A DNA stretch of 64,000 nt from Rhizomicrobium electricum (GCF_011762045.1 NZ_JAASQS010000008.1:270154-334153), one strand, 5' to 3'; numbered from the stretch's first letter, positions 38,642 to 47,406 are shown. The notes: generated by a model from the sequence alone, not told the origin. Numbers and translations: made by a program.

Positions 38642-38725
38642 TCACAGCCGGTTGCAGGCGAAGACGTAGGCGGCAGCGGCGGCGAAGAAGCCGAGGCCGA
38701 GCGCCAGCATCAAAAGATCGAACAT
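38642..38725 (-). CDS. 27-residue membrane peptide encoded just upstream of kdpF
   Basis: An ATG at 38725 is preceded by a strong GGAGG five bases upstream and opens a 27-residue frame, MFDLLMLALGLGFFAAAAA then YVFACNRL, ending at a TGA five bases before kdpF. It is one hydrophobic helix with a short polar end, so it should insert in the inner membrane. Similar short peptides precede kdpF in other alphaproteobacteria from memory, but I cannot verify that here. The ribosome site and the tight packing against kdpF argue that it is translated. Function is unknown; a Kdp accessory subunit is an inference. Confidence 0.7.
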   Translation of the reverse strand: MFDLLMLALGLGFFAAAAAYVFACNRL

Positions 38726-38950
38726 TTTGTCCTCCACGAACGGGCGGAGGATGGCGCCGCACCCCATATAGATTCGAGATTGCGCGCGGCGGGGCGGGAA
38801 TAGGGGTTTCGTATAGACGGCTTGGTGACGTCGGGGCGGGTTTCTCGGTTTGGGAGAACCGTTGGCCCAAACCCGGCCGTATCGCTGCGCAAAACCGGTG
38901 TGACGAAGGCACCTTTGCGTCTAGGGGCATTCTAAACTAACATCTACGGC

Positions 38951-39310
38951 ATGCGGTTGAAGACGTCCCCGGTGCGCGCGGTCCTCAGTGCCATTTTGGC
39001 ACTGGTGTTCTTCGTCGCCGTTTTGCCGGGGGCGATGGCCATGCCCGCGCCACAGACCGCCATGACGCACGGCATGGATTGCGAGCACGCCACGTCGCCG
39101 TGCGATCACATGAAGCCGATGAAAGCACCGGCGTCGCCCTGCAAAAACATGCAGGTCTGCGCCGGCATGCTCGGCTGCTTCGGACTGGCGGCCCTGGTGC
39201 ACGACACCGTCATGCCGCTTGTCGCGACGGCTCATGAGCGTGTGCCGGACGGCCATCGCACGCTCGCCGGACTGAGCGCCCCACCGGACGACCGCCCTCC
39301 TATCGTTTGA
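38951..39310 (+). CDS. Small secreted or membrane-anchored Met/His/Cys-rich protein
   Basis: The 119-residue product has an N-terminal hydrophobic segment (VLSAILALVFFVAVLPGAMA) that could be a signal peptide. A segment dense in Met, His and Cys follows (MTHGMDCEHATSPCDHMK, then CKNMQVCAGMLGCFG). A second hydrophobic stretch and a Pro-rich tail end the protein. It is not a family I can name. It lies 92 bases before a CusB-like adaptor and points the same way, so a periplasmic copper- or silver-binding role is plausible. It is divergent from the kdp genes, with a 225-base shared promoter region. Confidence 0.6.
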   Translation: MRLKTSPVRAVLSAILALVFFVAVLPGAMAMPAPQTAMTHGMDCEHATSPCDHMKPMKAPASPCKNMQVCAGMLGCFGLAALVHDTVMPLVATAHERVPDGHRTLAGLSAPPDDRPPIV

Positions 39311-39402
39311 CGGACCGTAGCGCTGCTTCGCAGTGACGCGCGCACCTGCGCGCGGGTTTCAAACGATGCGCCTGAGAATTTTCAGGCATAAGGAGTGCAT
39401 TC

Positions 39403-40929
39403 ATGCAACGCATGTTGCTGGCCGCACTGGCTTTCGGGCTGGTGCTGGCATACTCGGCTTTCGCCGGATCGGGCATGGGCTTCAAGGCTCTCGACCCGTC
39501 CGTTCCCTTCAACACCACCCGCACCATCCGCGTGCAATTGGTGGACGGCAGCGGCAAGCCCGTCGCTGAGACCGTGGCGGGTGCGTCGGTCCGCGTCGAC
39601 ATGAGCCCCGACGCCATGGCCGACATGACGGCCGATGCCAAGATCGTGAAAAGCGAGACGTCGGGCGTGGTGACGGTCCAGACCAATCTATACGCCCCCG
39701 GACGCTGGGCGGTGATCCTCAAGGGCACCGTCAACGGCAAACCGGTGACGGGATCGGTCGTCGTCACGGCGACACGAAAGAGCGCGGAGGCGGCATCGCC
39801 GCCTCCCGCCACCGCGGCCGGCAAAAGCCGCAAGATCCTCTATTACCGCAATCCGATGGGCCTCGCCGACACCTCGCCGGTGCCGAAGAAGGACGCCATG
39901 GGCATGGCGTATGTGCCCGTCTATGCCGATGAGGTGCAGAAGGTGCGCGGCGCCGTGCGCCTGACGACGGAGAAAATCCAGCGCGCCGGCGTGCGCACGA
40001 CGCCGGTCACGCGCGCTTCGCTGGCGAGTTCGATCCGCGCCACCGGCATTGTGGCGGCGGATGAATCGCGCCAAGCGATCCTCAGCGCCCGCTTCACCGG
40101 TTTCGTCGAAAAGCTTTACGTTTCGCAGACCGGCGATGTGGTGCGCGCCGGACAGCCGCTGATGCGGGTGTGGGTCGAAAGTCCGGAACTGCTGGTGAAG
40201 GAAGCCGATTATATCGGCTCGCTGCAAAGCGGGGCAGCGGATCACGCCGCCGTCGCCGCCAATCTGCTGCGCCAATACGGCGTCGCCCAATCCGAGCTGA
40301 ATGCGATGGCGAAAAGCGGCGTTCCGACCCGCTCGGTGACCTTCGTAGCCCCGGCCGGCGGCACAGTGATGGAAAAGCCGGTGGTGCAGGGCATGCATTT
40401 TGCGACCGGCGATACGCTGTTCAAGACCACCGATCTATCCCGCGTCTGGGTTCTTGCCGATGTTTCCGAGCGCGATCTCGCCTCGGTGCGCGTGGGGCAG
40501 ACCGCGACGGTCAGCTTCCGCAATGAGCCGTCGGCCTCGTTCGAAGGCAAGGTGCTGTTTGTCTATCCGCAGCTCGATTCTGCCACCCGCACCGCCAAGG
40601 TCCGCATCGCCGTGGCCAACAAGGACGGCCGCTTGCGGCTTGGCCAATACGCCGATGTGCGCATCGCGGCGCCCGCGGCGGCGATGGCGGCGCTCACCAT
40701 TCCGGCGTCGGCGGTGATCGACGACGGGACCCGCCAGATTGCGTTCGTCGCCAAAGGCAACGGTGTGTTCGAACCGCGCACGCTGAAGCTCGGCGCCCGC
40801 GGCGGCAATACCGTGGAAGTCCTGTCCGGCCTCAAGGAAGGCGAACAGGTGGTGACGACGGGGAACTTCCTGATCGACGCCGAGAGCAATCTGCAGACCG
40901 CACTTCAAACTTTCGGAAACGGCAAATGA
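39403..40929 (+). CDS. cusB: CusB-like periplasmic adaptor of a heavy-metal RND efflux pump
   Basis: The 508-residue product is a membrane-fusion protein. After a signal peptide, residues about 25-125 form a FixH/YtkA-like beta domain (TRTIRVQLVDGSGKPVAE, SGVVTVQTNLYAPGRWAVIL). A heavy-metal-binding domain variant follows (YYRNPMGLADTSPVPKKDAM, then GMAYVPVY), with Met in place of the Cys-His pattern seen in other members. The adaptor proper has barrel-sandwich motifs (ILSARFTGFVEKLYVSQTGD, VRAGQPLMRVWVES), a helical hairpin and beta barrels. The Met-rich site suggests Cu(I)/Ag(I). Its stop overlaps the cusA ATG. The gene name is by similarity to CusB. Confidence 0.85.
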   Translation: MQRMLLAALAFGLVLAYSAFAGSGMGFKALDPSVPFNTTRTIRVQLVDGSGKPVAETVAGASVRVDMSPDAMADMTADAKIVKSETSGVVTVQTNLYAPGRWAVILKGTVNGKPVTGSVVVTATRKSAEAASPPPATAAGKSRKILYYRNPMGLADTSPVPKKDAMGMAYVPVYADEVQKVRGAVRLTTEKIQRAGVRTTPVTRASLASSIRATGIVAADESRQAILSARFTGFVEKLYVSQTGDVVRAGQPLMRVWVESPELLVKEADYIGSLQSGAADHAAVAANLLRQYGVAQSELNAMAKSGVPTRSVTFVAPAGGTVMEKPVVQGMHFATGDTLFKTTDLSRVWVLADVSERDLASVRVGQTATVSFRNEPSASFEGKVLFVYPQLDSATRTAKVRIAVANKDGRLRLGQYADVRIAAPAAAMAALTIPASAVIDDGTRQIAFVAKGNGVFEPRTLKLGARGGNTVEVLSGLKEGEQVVTTGNFLIDAESNLQTALQTFGNGK

Positions 40930-43900
40930 TCGCGCGCATCATCCGCTGGTCGGCGCAGCATTGGGCGGCCGTGCTGGTCGCTACCGCCGTCGTGGTGTTG
41001 GCCGGCATATGGGCCGTCAGCCGCATTCCGCTCGACGCCATTCCCGACCTGTCGGATACGCAGGTCATCGTCTATGCCGATTATCCCGGCCAGGCGCCGC
41101 AAGTGGTGGAGGATCAGGTCACGTTTCCGCTGACTTCGGCCCTGCTCAGCGTGCCGAAGGCCAAGACGGTGCGCGGCGTGTCGTTCTTCGGCGTGTCGTT
41201 CATCTATGTGATCTTCGAAGAAGGCACCGACATCTACTGGGCGCGCTCGCGCGTGCTGGAATATTTGAACGGCGCCGCACAGAAGCTGCCGCAAGGCGTG
41301 ACGCCGAGCCTCGGACCGGACGCGACCGGCGTCGGCTGGGTCTATGAATACGCGCTGACCGGCAACAAGCAGGACCTCGCACAGCTTCGTTCTTTGCAGG
41401 ATTGGCATCTGCGCTATGCGCTGGCCAAGACCGAAGGCGTCGCCGAAGTCGCCAGTGTCGGCGGCTTCGTCAAGCAATATGCGGTGGTGGCCGATCCCGG
41501 CAAGATGCGCAGTTACGGCATCACGCTGGCGCAAATCCGTTCCGCCGTGGCGGGCGCCAATGCCGATGTCGGCGGGCGCACGCTTGAACTCTCCGAAACC
41601 GAATTCATGATCCGCGGCCGCGGCTATCTGAAATCGCAAGCCGATCTCGACCGCATCGTGCTGAAGGCGCAGAACGGAACGCCGGTCTATCTCTCCGCCG
41701 TCGCGCATATGGAAGAGGTGCCCGACGAACGGCGCGGACTGACCGAATTGAACGGCGAAGGCGAAGTCGCCTCCGGCATTGTGGTGCAGCGCTACGGCGC
41801 CAATGCGCTCGATGTCATTCACGCCGTGAAGGCACGGATTGCCGAAATCACCGCCAGTCTTCCGGACGGCGTCAAGCTGATCCCGGTCTACGACCGCTCG
41901 CAACTGATCGAGCGCGCCATCGCGACCTTGAAAAGCACGCTGTTCGAGGAAAGCGTCATCGTGGCGCTGGTGTGCTTCCTGTTCCTGATGCATGTGCGAA
42001 GCGCGCTGGTCGCGATCTTCACGCTGCCGGTCGGCATTCTGATCGCCTTCATCGCGATGCATGCGCTGGGGCTCGGCTCCAACATCATGAGTCTCGGCGG
42101 CATCGCGATTGCCATCGGCGCCATGGTCGATGCGGCCATCGTGATGATCGAGAATGCGCACAAGCGGCTGGAACGCGCCGCGCCCGACGAACCACGCACC
42201 AAAGTGCTGATCGCGGCGGCGATCGAGGTCGGTCCCGCGCTGTTCTTCAGTCTCTTGGTCATCACGGTGTCGTTCATTCCGATCTTTGCACTGGAAGAGC
42301 AGGAGGGGCGGCTGTTCCATCCGCTCGCTTTCACCAAATCCTTCGCCATGGCGGCGGCAGCCTTGCTGTCGGTAACGCTGGTCCCGGCGCTGATGGCGCT
42401 GTTCGTTCGCGGCAAGATCGCACCCGAAGCGAAAAATCCGGTCAACCGGTTCCTGATCCGCGTTTATCGTCCGGTGATCGCACTGGTGCTGCGGCGGCCG
42501 TGGGCAACCATCGGCGTGGCGGCCGCGGTTCTTGCCGTCAGTCTATATCCGGTGCTGCGCGTCGGCAGCGAATTCATGCCGACGCTGAATGAAGGCACAC
42601 TGCTCTACATGCCCTCGACGCTGCCGGGCCTCTCCGTCACCAAGGCGGCGCAAATCCTGCAAACCCAGGACCGCATCATCAAATCGTTTCCCGAAGTGGA
42701 CTCGGTGTGGGGCAAAGCGGGGCGGGCAGAAACCGCCACCGATCCGGCGCCGGTCGAAATGTTCGAGACGGTCATCAATCTGAAGCCGCAGGAGCAATGG
42801 CGCGCCGGCATGACCACCGACAAGCTGATTGCGGACCTCGACAAGGCGCTGCAATTCCCCGGCATCTCGAACGCCTGGACCATGCCGATCAAGGCGCGCA
42901 CCGACATGCTGTCCACCGGCATCCGCACGCCTGTGGGCATCAAGATCTACGGCAAAGACCTTGCCGAAATCGAGAGGCTGGGGCGCGAGATCGAAGCGGC
43001 GGTGCATGCGGTTCCGGGGACAACCTCCGCGTATGCCGAGCGCATCAACGGCGGCTATTATCTCAATATCGCACCGGATCGCGATCAGATCGCGCGCTAT
43101 GGGCTTTCCATCGACGACGTTCTGGCAACGGTTTCCGGTGCCGTGGGCGCCGAAATGGTTACGACCACGGTGGAAGGGCGCGAGCGTTATGGTGTGGTGG
43201 TGCGCTATCCACGCGATGTCCGTTCGAGCCCGGAAGAGCTTGCCGCCAATACGCTGGTGTCGCTGCCGGACGGCGGCGCGGTGCCGCTCGGCGAAGTCGC
43301 CAAGATCAGCCGCGACCGCGGGCCGACCATGGTGCGCACCGAAGACGGGCAGCTCGTCAATTACGTCTACGTCGATTTCCACAATCGCGATCTCGGCGGA
43401 TTTGTCGACGATGCCAAGCGGGCGGTGGCGGAGCGGGTGCATTTCCCGCCGGGCTATTACGTGCGCTGGAGCGGCCAGTTCGAATACATGGAACGCGCCA
43501 ATCAACGGCTGCGGATCGTGGTGCCGGCGACGCTGGGATTGATCCTGTTCCTGTTGTGGCTAAATTTCCGCCGCATATCCGATACGCTGATTGTGATGCT
43601 GTCGCTGCCGTTCGCGCTGGTCGGCGGATTCTGGCTGATGTGGGCGATGGGCTTCAACCTGTCGGTCGCAGCGGCGGTCGGATTCATCGCGCTTGCCGGC
43701 GTGGCGGCGGAAACCGGCGTGGTGATGCTGATCTATCTCAATCACGCGTGGGAGGAGGAGCGGGCGAAAGCGGCGGCGGAGAACCGCAGCGCGACGACCG
43801 CCGACCTGATGCGGGCCGTGATGACCGGCGCCGTCGACCGCGTGCGGCCGAAAATGATGACCGTGGCGGCGATCATGGCAGGCCTGGTGCCGATCCTGTG

Positions 43901-44042
43901 GTCGCGTGGCACCGGCTCGGAAATCATGCAGCGCATCGCGGTGCCGATGATCGGCGGCATGGTGTCGTCGACGGTACTGACGCTGGCGGTGATTCCGGCG
44001 CTGTTCCTGCTGGTCCACGGCCGCTTCGGGCGCCGTGACTGA
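40926..44042 (+). CDS. cusA: CusA/CzcA-family heavy-metal efflux RND transporter
   Basis: The 1038-residue product is the inner-membrane proton-driven pump. It shows the family layout: a first helix (WAAVLVATAVVVLAGIWAVS), then IPLDAIPDLSDTQVIVYADY, two large periplasmic porter loops, and helix clusters around residues 340-480 and 870-1030. The helix IAIAIGAMVDAAIVMIENAHKRLE carries the conserved acidic residue of the HME pumps. The C-terminal set includes GFIALAGVAAETGVVMLIYL and MTVAAIMAGLVPILWS. It overlaps cusB by four bases (ATGA). No outer-membrane factor gene is present nearby, so an unlinked TolC-like protein would be needed. Metal specificity (Cu/Ag) is inferred from the adaptor. Confidence 0.9.
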   Translation: MIARIIRWSAQHWAAVLVATAVVVLAGIWAVSRIPLDAIPDLSDTQVIVYADYPGQAPQVVEDQVTFPLTSALLSVPKAKTVRGVSFFGVSFIYVIFEEGTDIYWARSRVLEYLNGAAQKLPQGVTPSLGPDATGVGWVYEYALTGNKQDLAQLRSLQDWHLRYALAKTEGVAEVASVGGFVKQYAVVADPGKMRSYGITLAQIRSAVAGANADVGGRTLELSETEFMIRGRGYLKSQADLDRIVLKAQNGTPVYLSAVAHMEEVPDERRGLTELNGEGEVASGIVVQRYGANALDVIHAVKARIAEITASLPDGVKLIPVYDRSQLIERAIATLKSTLFEESVIVALVCFLFLMHVRSALVAIFTLPVGILIAFIAMHALGLGSNIMSLGGIAIAIGAMVDAAIVMIENAHKRLERAAPDEPRTKVLIAAAIEVGPALFFSLLVITVSFIPIFALEEQEGRLFHPLAFTKSFAMAAAALLSVTLVPALMALFVRGKIAPEAKNPVNRFLIRVYRPVIALVLRRPWATIGVAAAVLAVSLYPVLRVGSEFMPTLNEGTLLYMPSTLPGLSVTKAAQILQTQDRIIKSFPEVDSVWGKAGRAETATDPAPVEMFETVINLKPQEQWRAGMTTDKLIADLDKALQFPGISNAWTMPIKARTDMLSTGIRTPVGIKIYGKDLAEIERLGREIEAAVHAVPGTTSAYAERINGGYYLNIAPDRDQIARYGLSIDDVLATVSGAVGAEMVTTTVEGRERYGVVVRYPRDVRSSPEELAANTLVSLPDGGAVPLGEVAKISRDRGPTMVRTEDGQLVNYVYVDFHNRDLGGFVDDAKRAVAERVHFPPGYYVRWSGQFEYMERANQRLRIVVPATLGLILFLLWLNFRRISDTLIVMLSLPFALVGGFWLMWAMGFNLSVAAAVGFIALAGVAAETGVVMLIYLNHAWEEERAKAAAENRSATTADLMRAVMTGAVDRVRPKMMTVAAIMAGLVPILWSRGTGSEIMQRIAVPMIGGMVSSTVLTLAVIPALFLLVHGRFGRRD

Positions 44043-44067
44043 AATCGCCAAAAAGGGCGAGGCGGGG

Positions 44068-44104
44068 TTGACGCTGGGTATATTTCGATATATGTAGAAA
44101 TATA
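44068..44104 (+). promoter_or_regulatory. Promoter and ArsR operator of the arsenic operon
   Basis: TTGACG (44068-44073), 17 bases, then TATGTA (44091-44096) make a near-consensus sigma-70 promoter. A perfect 8-base inverted repeat, TATATTTC-N10-GAAATATA (44079-44104), covers the -10 box. This is where an ArsR repressor would block polymerase. The arsR start is 16 bases further on. Confidence 0.85.
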
Positions 44105-44120
44105 GAAATTGGAGACCGGA

Positions 44121-44468
44121 ATGGCCGACGACGCCGAACTCACCCGCTATGCCGACATGCTGGCAGCCATGGGCACCGAGCCGCGCTTGCGGATCGTGCG
44201 GCTGCTCTTGTCCGCGCATCCCTTGGGGATGGTGGTGGGCGAGATCGGCGAAGAACTCGGCATTCCGAATTCCACTCTGTCCCATCACCTCGACAAGCTG
44301 AAAAGCGAGAACCTTGTGATCGTAAAGCGCGAGGGCGTGTTCCTGCGCTATATGGCGAACCACGAGGCTTTGCAGGAGCTTCTGGCGTTTCTCTACGCCG
44401 AGTGCTGCACCCGCAATCGGGTTGTCGAACCCAAAAAAGTCACCTGTTGCGGAAAGGAACGCTCATGA
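44121..44468 (+). CDS. arsR: ArsR-family metalloregulator
   Basis: ArsR represses its own operon and is released by As(III). The 115-residue product has a winged helix (PRLRIVRLLLSAHP, then IGEELGIPNSTLSHHLDKLKSENLVIVKREGVFLRYM). The C-terminal tail has Cys residues AECCTRN and VTCCGKE, which could form a C-terminal As(III) site like that in some alphaproteobacterial and acidophile ArsR proteins; the classical CxCxxC of E. coli is absent. ATG 44121 has GGAGACCGGA upstream; a TTG at 44109 would be the alternative. The stop overlaps the arsM ATG (ATGA). Confidence 0.92.
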   Translation: MADDAELTRYADMLAAMGTEPRLRIVRLLLSAHPLGMVVGEIGEELGIPNSTLSHHLDKLKSENLVIVKREGVFLRYMANHEALQELLAFLYAECCTRNRVVEPKKVTCCGKERS

Positions 44469-45307
44469 GCGACGTGAAAGACACCGTGCGTACGCATTAT
44501 GCCGAGGCCGCCAAGCGTGCCGATGCCGGCCAATACGCCAACAGCAGCAATGCGCAGCATTGCAGCTGCGGCGGCGGCAAGGACGTGAAGGTCGAGTTCT
44601 ATGACTTGGCCGAAACCAGCGGTTTGCCGGACAAGGCCGTGCTGGCCTCGCTCGGTTGCGGCAACCCGACGGCGCTGGCCGAACTGAAGGCCGGCGAAAC
44701 CGTGCTCGACCTCGGCTCCGGCGGCGGCATCGACGTGCTTCTGTCGGCGCGCCGCGTCGGCCCGACCGGCAAGGCTTACGGCCTCGACATGACCGACGAA
44801 ATGCTGAAGCTTGCCAACGAGAACAAGGAGAAGTCCGGCCTTACCAACGTCGAGTTTCTCAAAGGCGAGATCGAAGCCATTCCGTTGCCCGACAATTCCG
44901 TGGACGTGATCATTTCCAACTGCGTCATCAATCTCTCGGGCGACAAGGACAAAGTGTTCCGCGAAGCATTCCGCGTCCTCAAGCCGGGCGGGCGTTTTGC
45001 CGTGTCCGACACGGTTGCACGGGGTGCCATCGCCGACGAATTGCGCAAGGATATGGAGCTCTGGGCCAGTTGCCTGGCCGGGTCGCTTGCCGACGTCGAA
45101 TACGAAGCCAAGCTCAAGGCGGCGGGATTTACCAACATCGGCATCGAGCCGACCCACACCTATACGGCCGACGACGCCAAGGAGTGGTTCAAGGATCTCG
45201 GCATGACGCCGAGCCAGCTCGCCCTCGCGGCGCACGCGGACGGCAAGGTCATCAGCGCTTTCATCCGCGCCACCAAGCCGGCCGGCGGATGCTGCGGAGG
45301 CCACTGA
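44465..45307 (+). CDS. arsM: Arsenite methyltransferase ArsM
   Basis: ArsM methylates As(III) with S-adenosylmethionine, giving volatile or excretable methylarsenicals. The 280-residue product has an N-terminal Cys-containing site ([11 protein letters not shown]), the SAM motif [20 protein letters not shown], the catalytic Cys in [12 protein letters not shown] and a third conserved Cys in [13 protein letters not shown]. It ends in a Gly/Cys tail (GGCCGGH). Those three Cys regions match the As(III) coordination pattern of the family. It is coupled to arsR by a four-base overlap and to the following small gene by a one-base overlap. Confidence 0.93.
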   Translation: MSDVKDTVRTHYAEAAKRADAGQYANSSNAQHCSCGGGKDVKVEFYDLAETSGLPDKAVLASLGCGNPTALAELKAGETVLDLGSGGGIDVLLSARRVGPTGKAYGLDMTDEMLKLANENKEKSGLTNVEFLKGEIEAIPLPDNSVDVIISNCVINLSGDKDKVFREAFRVLKPGGRFAVSDTVARGAIADELRKDMELWASCLAGSLADVEYEAKLKAAGFTNIGIEPTHTYTADDAKEWFKDLGMTPSQLALAAHADGKVISAFIRATKPAGGCCGGH

Positions 45308-45450
45308 TGTATACTCCGCTGCGCGGCTGCTGTACCGACAGTCCCGGACTCGACGACATCGTTGTTGTCCGTAAAACCTATCTCGCGCTCGCGGCACTGT
45401 TCGGTGCCGCGAGTCTGGCGGTCGGCATCTTTCACATCTTCTATCACTGA
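45307..45450 (+). CDS. 47-residue membrane protein in the arsenic operon
   Basis: An ATG at the last base of the arsM stop opens a 47-residue frame. It starts [17 protein letters not shown] with a vicinal Cys pair, followed by one membrane helix (TYLALAALFGAASLAVGIFH). The next gene begins 11 bases after its stop. No known family comes to mind. Its placement and its Cys pair suggest a membrane-tethered arsenite-binding or partner peptide, but this is inference. Confidence 0.65.
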   Translation: MYTPLRGCCTDSPGLDDIVVVRKTYLALAALFGAASLAVGIFHIFYH

Positions 45451-45461
45451 CAAGGAACGCA

Positions 45462-46283
45462 ATGGCCGTCACGATCTATCACAATCCCGATTGCGGCACG
45501 TCGCGCAACACCCTGAAGCTGGTCCGGCATTTCGGCATCGATCCGCAAGTGATCGAGTACGTGAAGACGCCGCCGTCGCGCGACGTGCTTGCGGCGATCC
45601 TTGCCAAAGCCGGACTGACCCCGCGCGATGTCGTACGCAAGAAAGGCACGCCCTATGCGGACCTCGGTCTTGCGTCCGCCGGCGACGATGCCTTGCTGGA
45701 TGCGATGATCGCCCATCCGATCCTCATCAACCGGCCGCTGGTCGTGACCGACGAGGCGGCGGCGCTGTGCCGTCCGTCCGACATCGTGCTCGACCTGTTG
45801 CCGGTGATGACGGGCACTGACGCCTTCAAGGAGGAGGGCGTCAGCTTCCTGCGCGACGTTCCGATTCCCCCCAGCCATCCGGGTCTGATCGCGGCGCTTA
45901 AGGACGAAGCGCTGCCGACCGACGATCTCGGCGAGCCAAACCGGACGTTTTACGTGTACCGCAGTCTCGCGGGTGCGGTGCTCGGCTATGGCGGCTATGA
46001 GCTGTACGGTGCCGACGTGTTCCTGCGCTCCGTCGTGGTGACGCCGGACGGACGCGGCAAGCGCATCGGACGCAATCTGGTGCCGCTCTTGCTCTATCGG
46101 GCCTACCGCCAGGGCGCACGGACCGCGTGGCTTCTCACCAATACCGCGGCGGATTTCTTCGAGAAGATCAAGTTCCAGCGCCGGCCGCGCAGCGAAGCGC
46201 CGCAAGCCATTCTCGCCACCCGGCAGGCGCAGTCGCTGTGCCCGTCGAGTGCGGTGCTGTTGTCGAAAACCATTTCCTTCTGA
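45462..46283 (+). CDS. ArsC arsenate reductase fused to ArsN-like GNAT acetyltransferase
   Basis: The 273-residue product joins two enzymes. Residues 1-115 are a glutaredoxin-type arsenate reductase: YHNPDCGTSRNTL with catalytic Cys11, then the Arg-bearing HPILINRPLVVTDE. Residues about 125-270 are a GNAT-fold N-acetyltransferase (FLRSVVVTPDGRGKRIGRNLV acetyl-CoA loop, then ARTAWLLTNTAADFFEKIKF) like the ArsN proteins of arsenic operons. ArsC turns As(V) into As(III); ArsN1-type enzymes acetylate arsenic-containing glutamate analogues, whereas the natural substrate of this subgroup is not certain. The gene lies between the 47-aa membrane protein and acr3. Confidence 0.88.
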   Translation: MAVTIYHNPDCGTSRNTLKLVRHFGIDPQVIEYVKTPPSRDVLAAILAKAGLTPRDVVRKKGTPYADLGLASAGDDALLDAMIAHPILINRPLVVTDEAAALCRPSDIVLDLLPVMTGTDAFKEEGVSFLRDVPIPPSHPGLIAALKDEALPTDDLGEPNRTFYVYRSLAGAVLGYGGYELYGADVFLRSVVVTPDGRGKRIGRNLVPLLLYRAYRQGARTAWLLTNTAADFFEKIKFQRRPRSEAPQAILATRQAQSLCPSSAVLLSKTISF

Positions 46284-46290
46284 GGGGGCC

Positions 46291-47316
46291 ATGTCGACCT
46301 TCGAACGTTATCTCACCGTCTGGGTTGGTTTGTGCATCGTCGCCGGGATTCTGCTCGGCCAGGTCATGCCGGGCGTGTTCCAGGTCATCGGTTCCGCCGA
46401 GATCGCCAAGGTCAATCTGCCGGTGGCGGTGCTGATCTGGCTGATGATCGTTCCGATGCTGCTGAAGATCGACTTCCGTGCCTTGAAAGAGGTGGGGCAG
46501 CATTGGCGGGGCATCGGCGTCACCCTGTTCATCAACTGGGCGGTGAAGCCGTTCTCGATGGCGGCACTGGGCTGGCTCTTCGTCGGCTATCTATTCCGCC
46601 CGCTGCTGCCCGCGGCGCAGATCGACAGCTACATCGCCGGACTGATCCTCTTGGCTGCGGCGCCATGCACGGCGATGGTGTTCGTGTGGTCGAACCTCTC
46701 CAAAGGCGAGCCGCATTTCACTCTGACCCAGGTCGCGCTCAACGATCTCATCATGGTGGTGGCGTTCGCGCCCATCGTCGGCCTCTTGCTCGGTCTTTCG
46801 GCCATCACGGTGCCGTGGGACACGCTGGTGCTGTCGGTGCTGCTCTATATCGTGGTGCCGGTGATCGTCGCCCAGCTTGTCCGCCGCGCGGTGCTGGCGA
46901 CGGGAGGCACCGCCGCGCTGGGCCGGGTGCTGCACAAACTGGCGCCGGTATCGCTGGTGGCGCTGCTGGCGACGCTGGTGCTTCTGTTCGGCTTCCAAGG
47001 CCAGCAGATCATCGCCCAGCCGGCGATCATCGCGCTTCTGGCGGTTCCGATCCTGATCCAGGTCTATTTCAATGCCGGGTTCGCCTATTTCCTGAACCGG
47101 GTCAGCGGCGAGCAGCATTGCGTCGCCGGACCTTCGGCGCTGATCGGCGCCTCCAATTTCTTCGAGCTGGCGGTGGCGGCGGCGATCAGCCTGTTCGGCT
47201 TTCACTCCGGCGCCGCGCTGGCCACCGTGGTCGGCGTGCTGATCGAAGTCCCGGTGATGCTGTCGGTGGTGTGGGTCGTCAACCGCTCCAAAGGCTGGTA
47301 CGAACGCACCGCCTGA
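46291..47316 (+). CDS. acr3: Acr3-family arsenite efflux permease
   Basis: Acr3 exports As(III) with the proton motive force. The 341-residue product has about ten membrane helices and the family's conserved segments: VWVGLCIVAGILLGQVMPG, LMIVPMLLKIDFRAL, AAAPCTAMVFVWSNLSKGEP with the essential Cys, FTLTQVALNDLIMVVAFAP, and GASNFFELAVAAAISLFG. ATG 46291 with GAGGGGG upstream is used; it starts seven bases after the arsC stop. It ends the arsenic operon, and palindromic repeats follow. Confidence 0.95.
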   Translation: MSTFERYLTVWVGLCIVAGILLGQVMPGVFQVIGSAEIAKVNLPVAVLIWLMIVPMLLKIDFRALKEVGQHWRGIGVTLFINWAVKPFSMAALGWLFVGYLFRPLLPAAQIDSYIAGLILLAAAPCTAMVFVWSNLSKGEPHFTLTQVALNDLIMVVAFAPIVGLLLGLSAITVPWDTLVLSVLLYIVVPVIVAQLVRRAVLATGGTAALGRVLHKLAPVSLVALLATLVLLFGFQGQQIIAQPAIIALLAVPILIQVYFNAGFAYFLNRVSGEQHCVAGPSALIGASNFFELAVAAAISLFGFHSGAALATVVGVLIEVPVMLSVVWVVNRSKGWYERTA

Positions 47317-47392
47317 CTAAAGCAACGGACTTTAAATTCGCCGTATGCCGATGGCAGGCACCGAGCGAATTTAAAGTCCAAAGTTGCTTTAG
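47317..47392. repeat. Palindromic repeat, family B copy 1
   Basis: The arms begin CTAAAGCAAC and end in TTAAATTCGC (47317-47341). Their inverted partner is at 47365-47392 and has three extra bases (a bulge). It starts immediately after the acr3 stop codon and could act as a terminator, although no T-tract follows on the plus strand. Confidence 0.85.
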
Positions 47393-47406
47393 CAATATAT
47401 TGGAAT

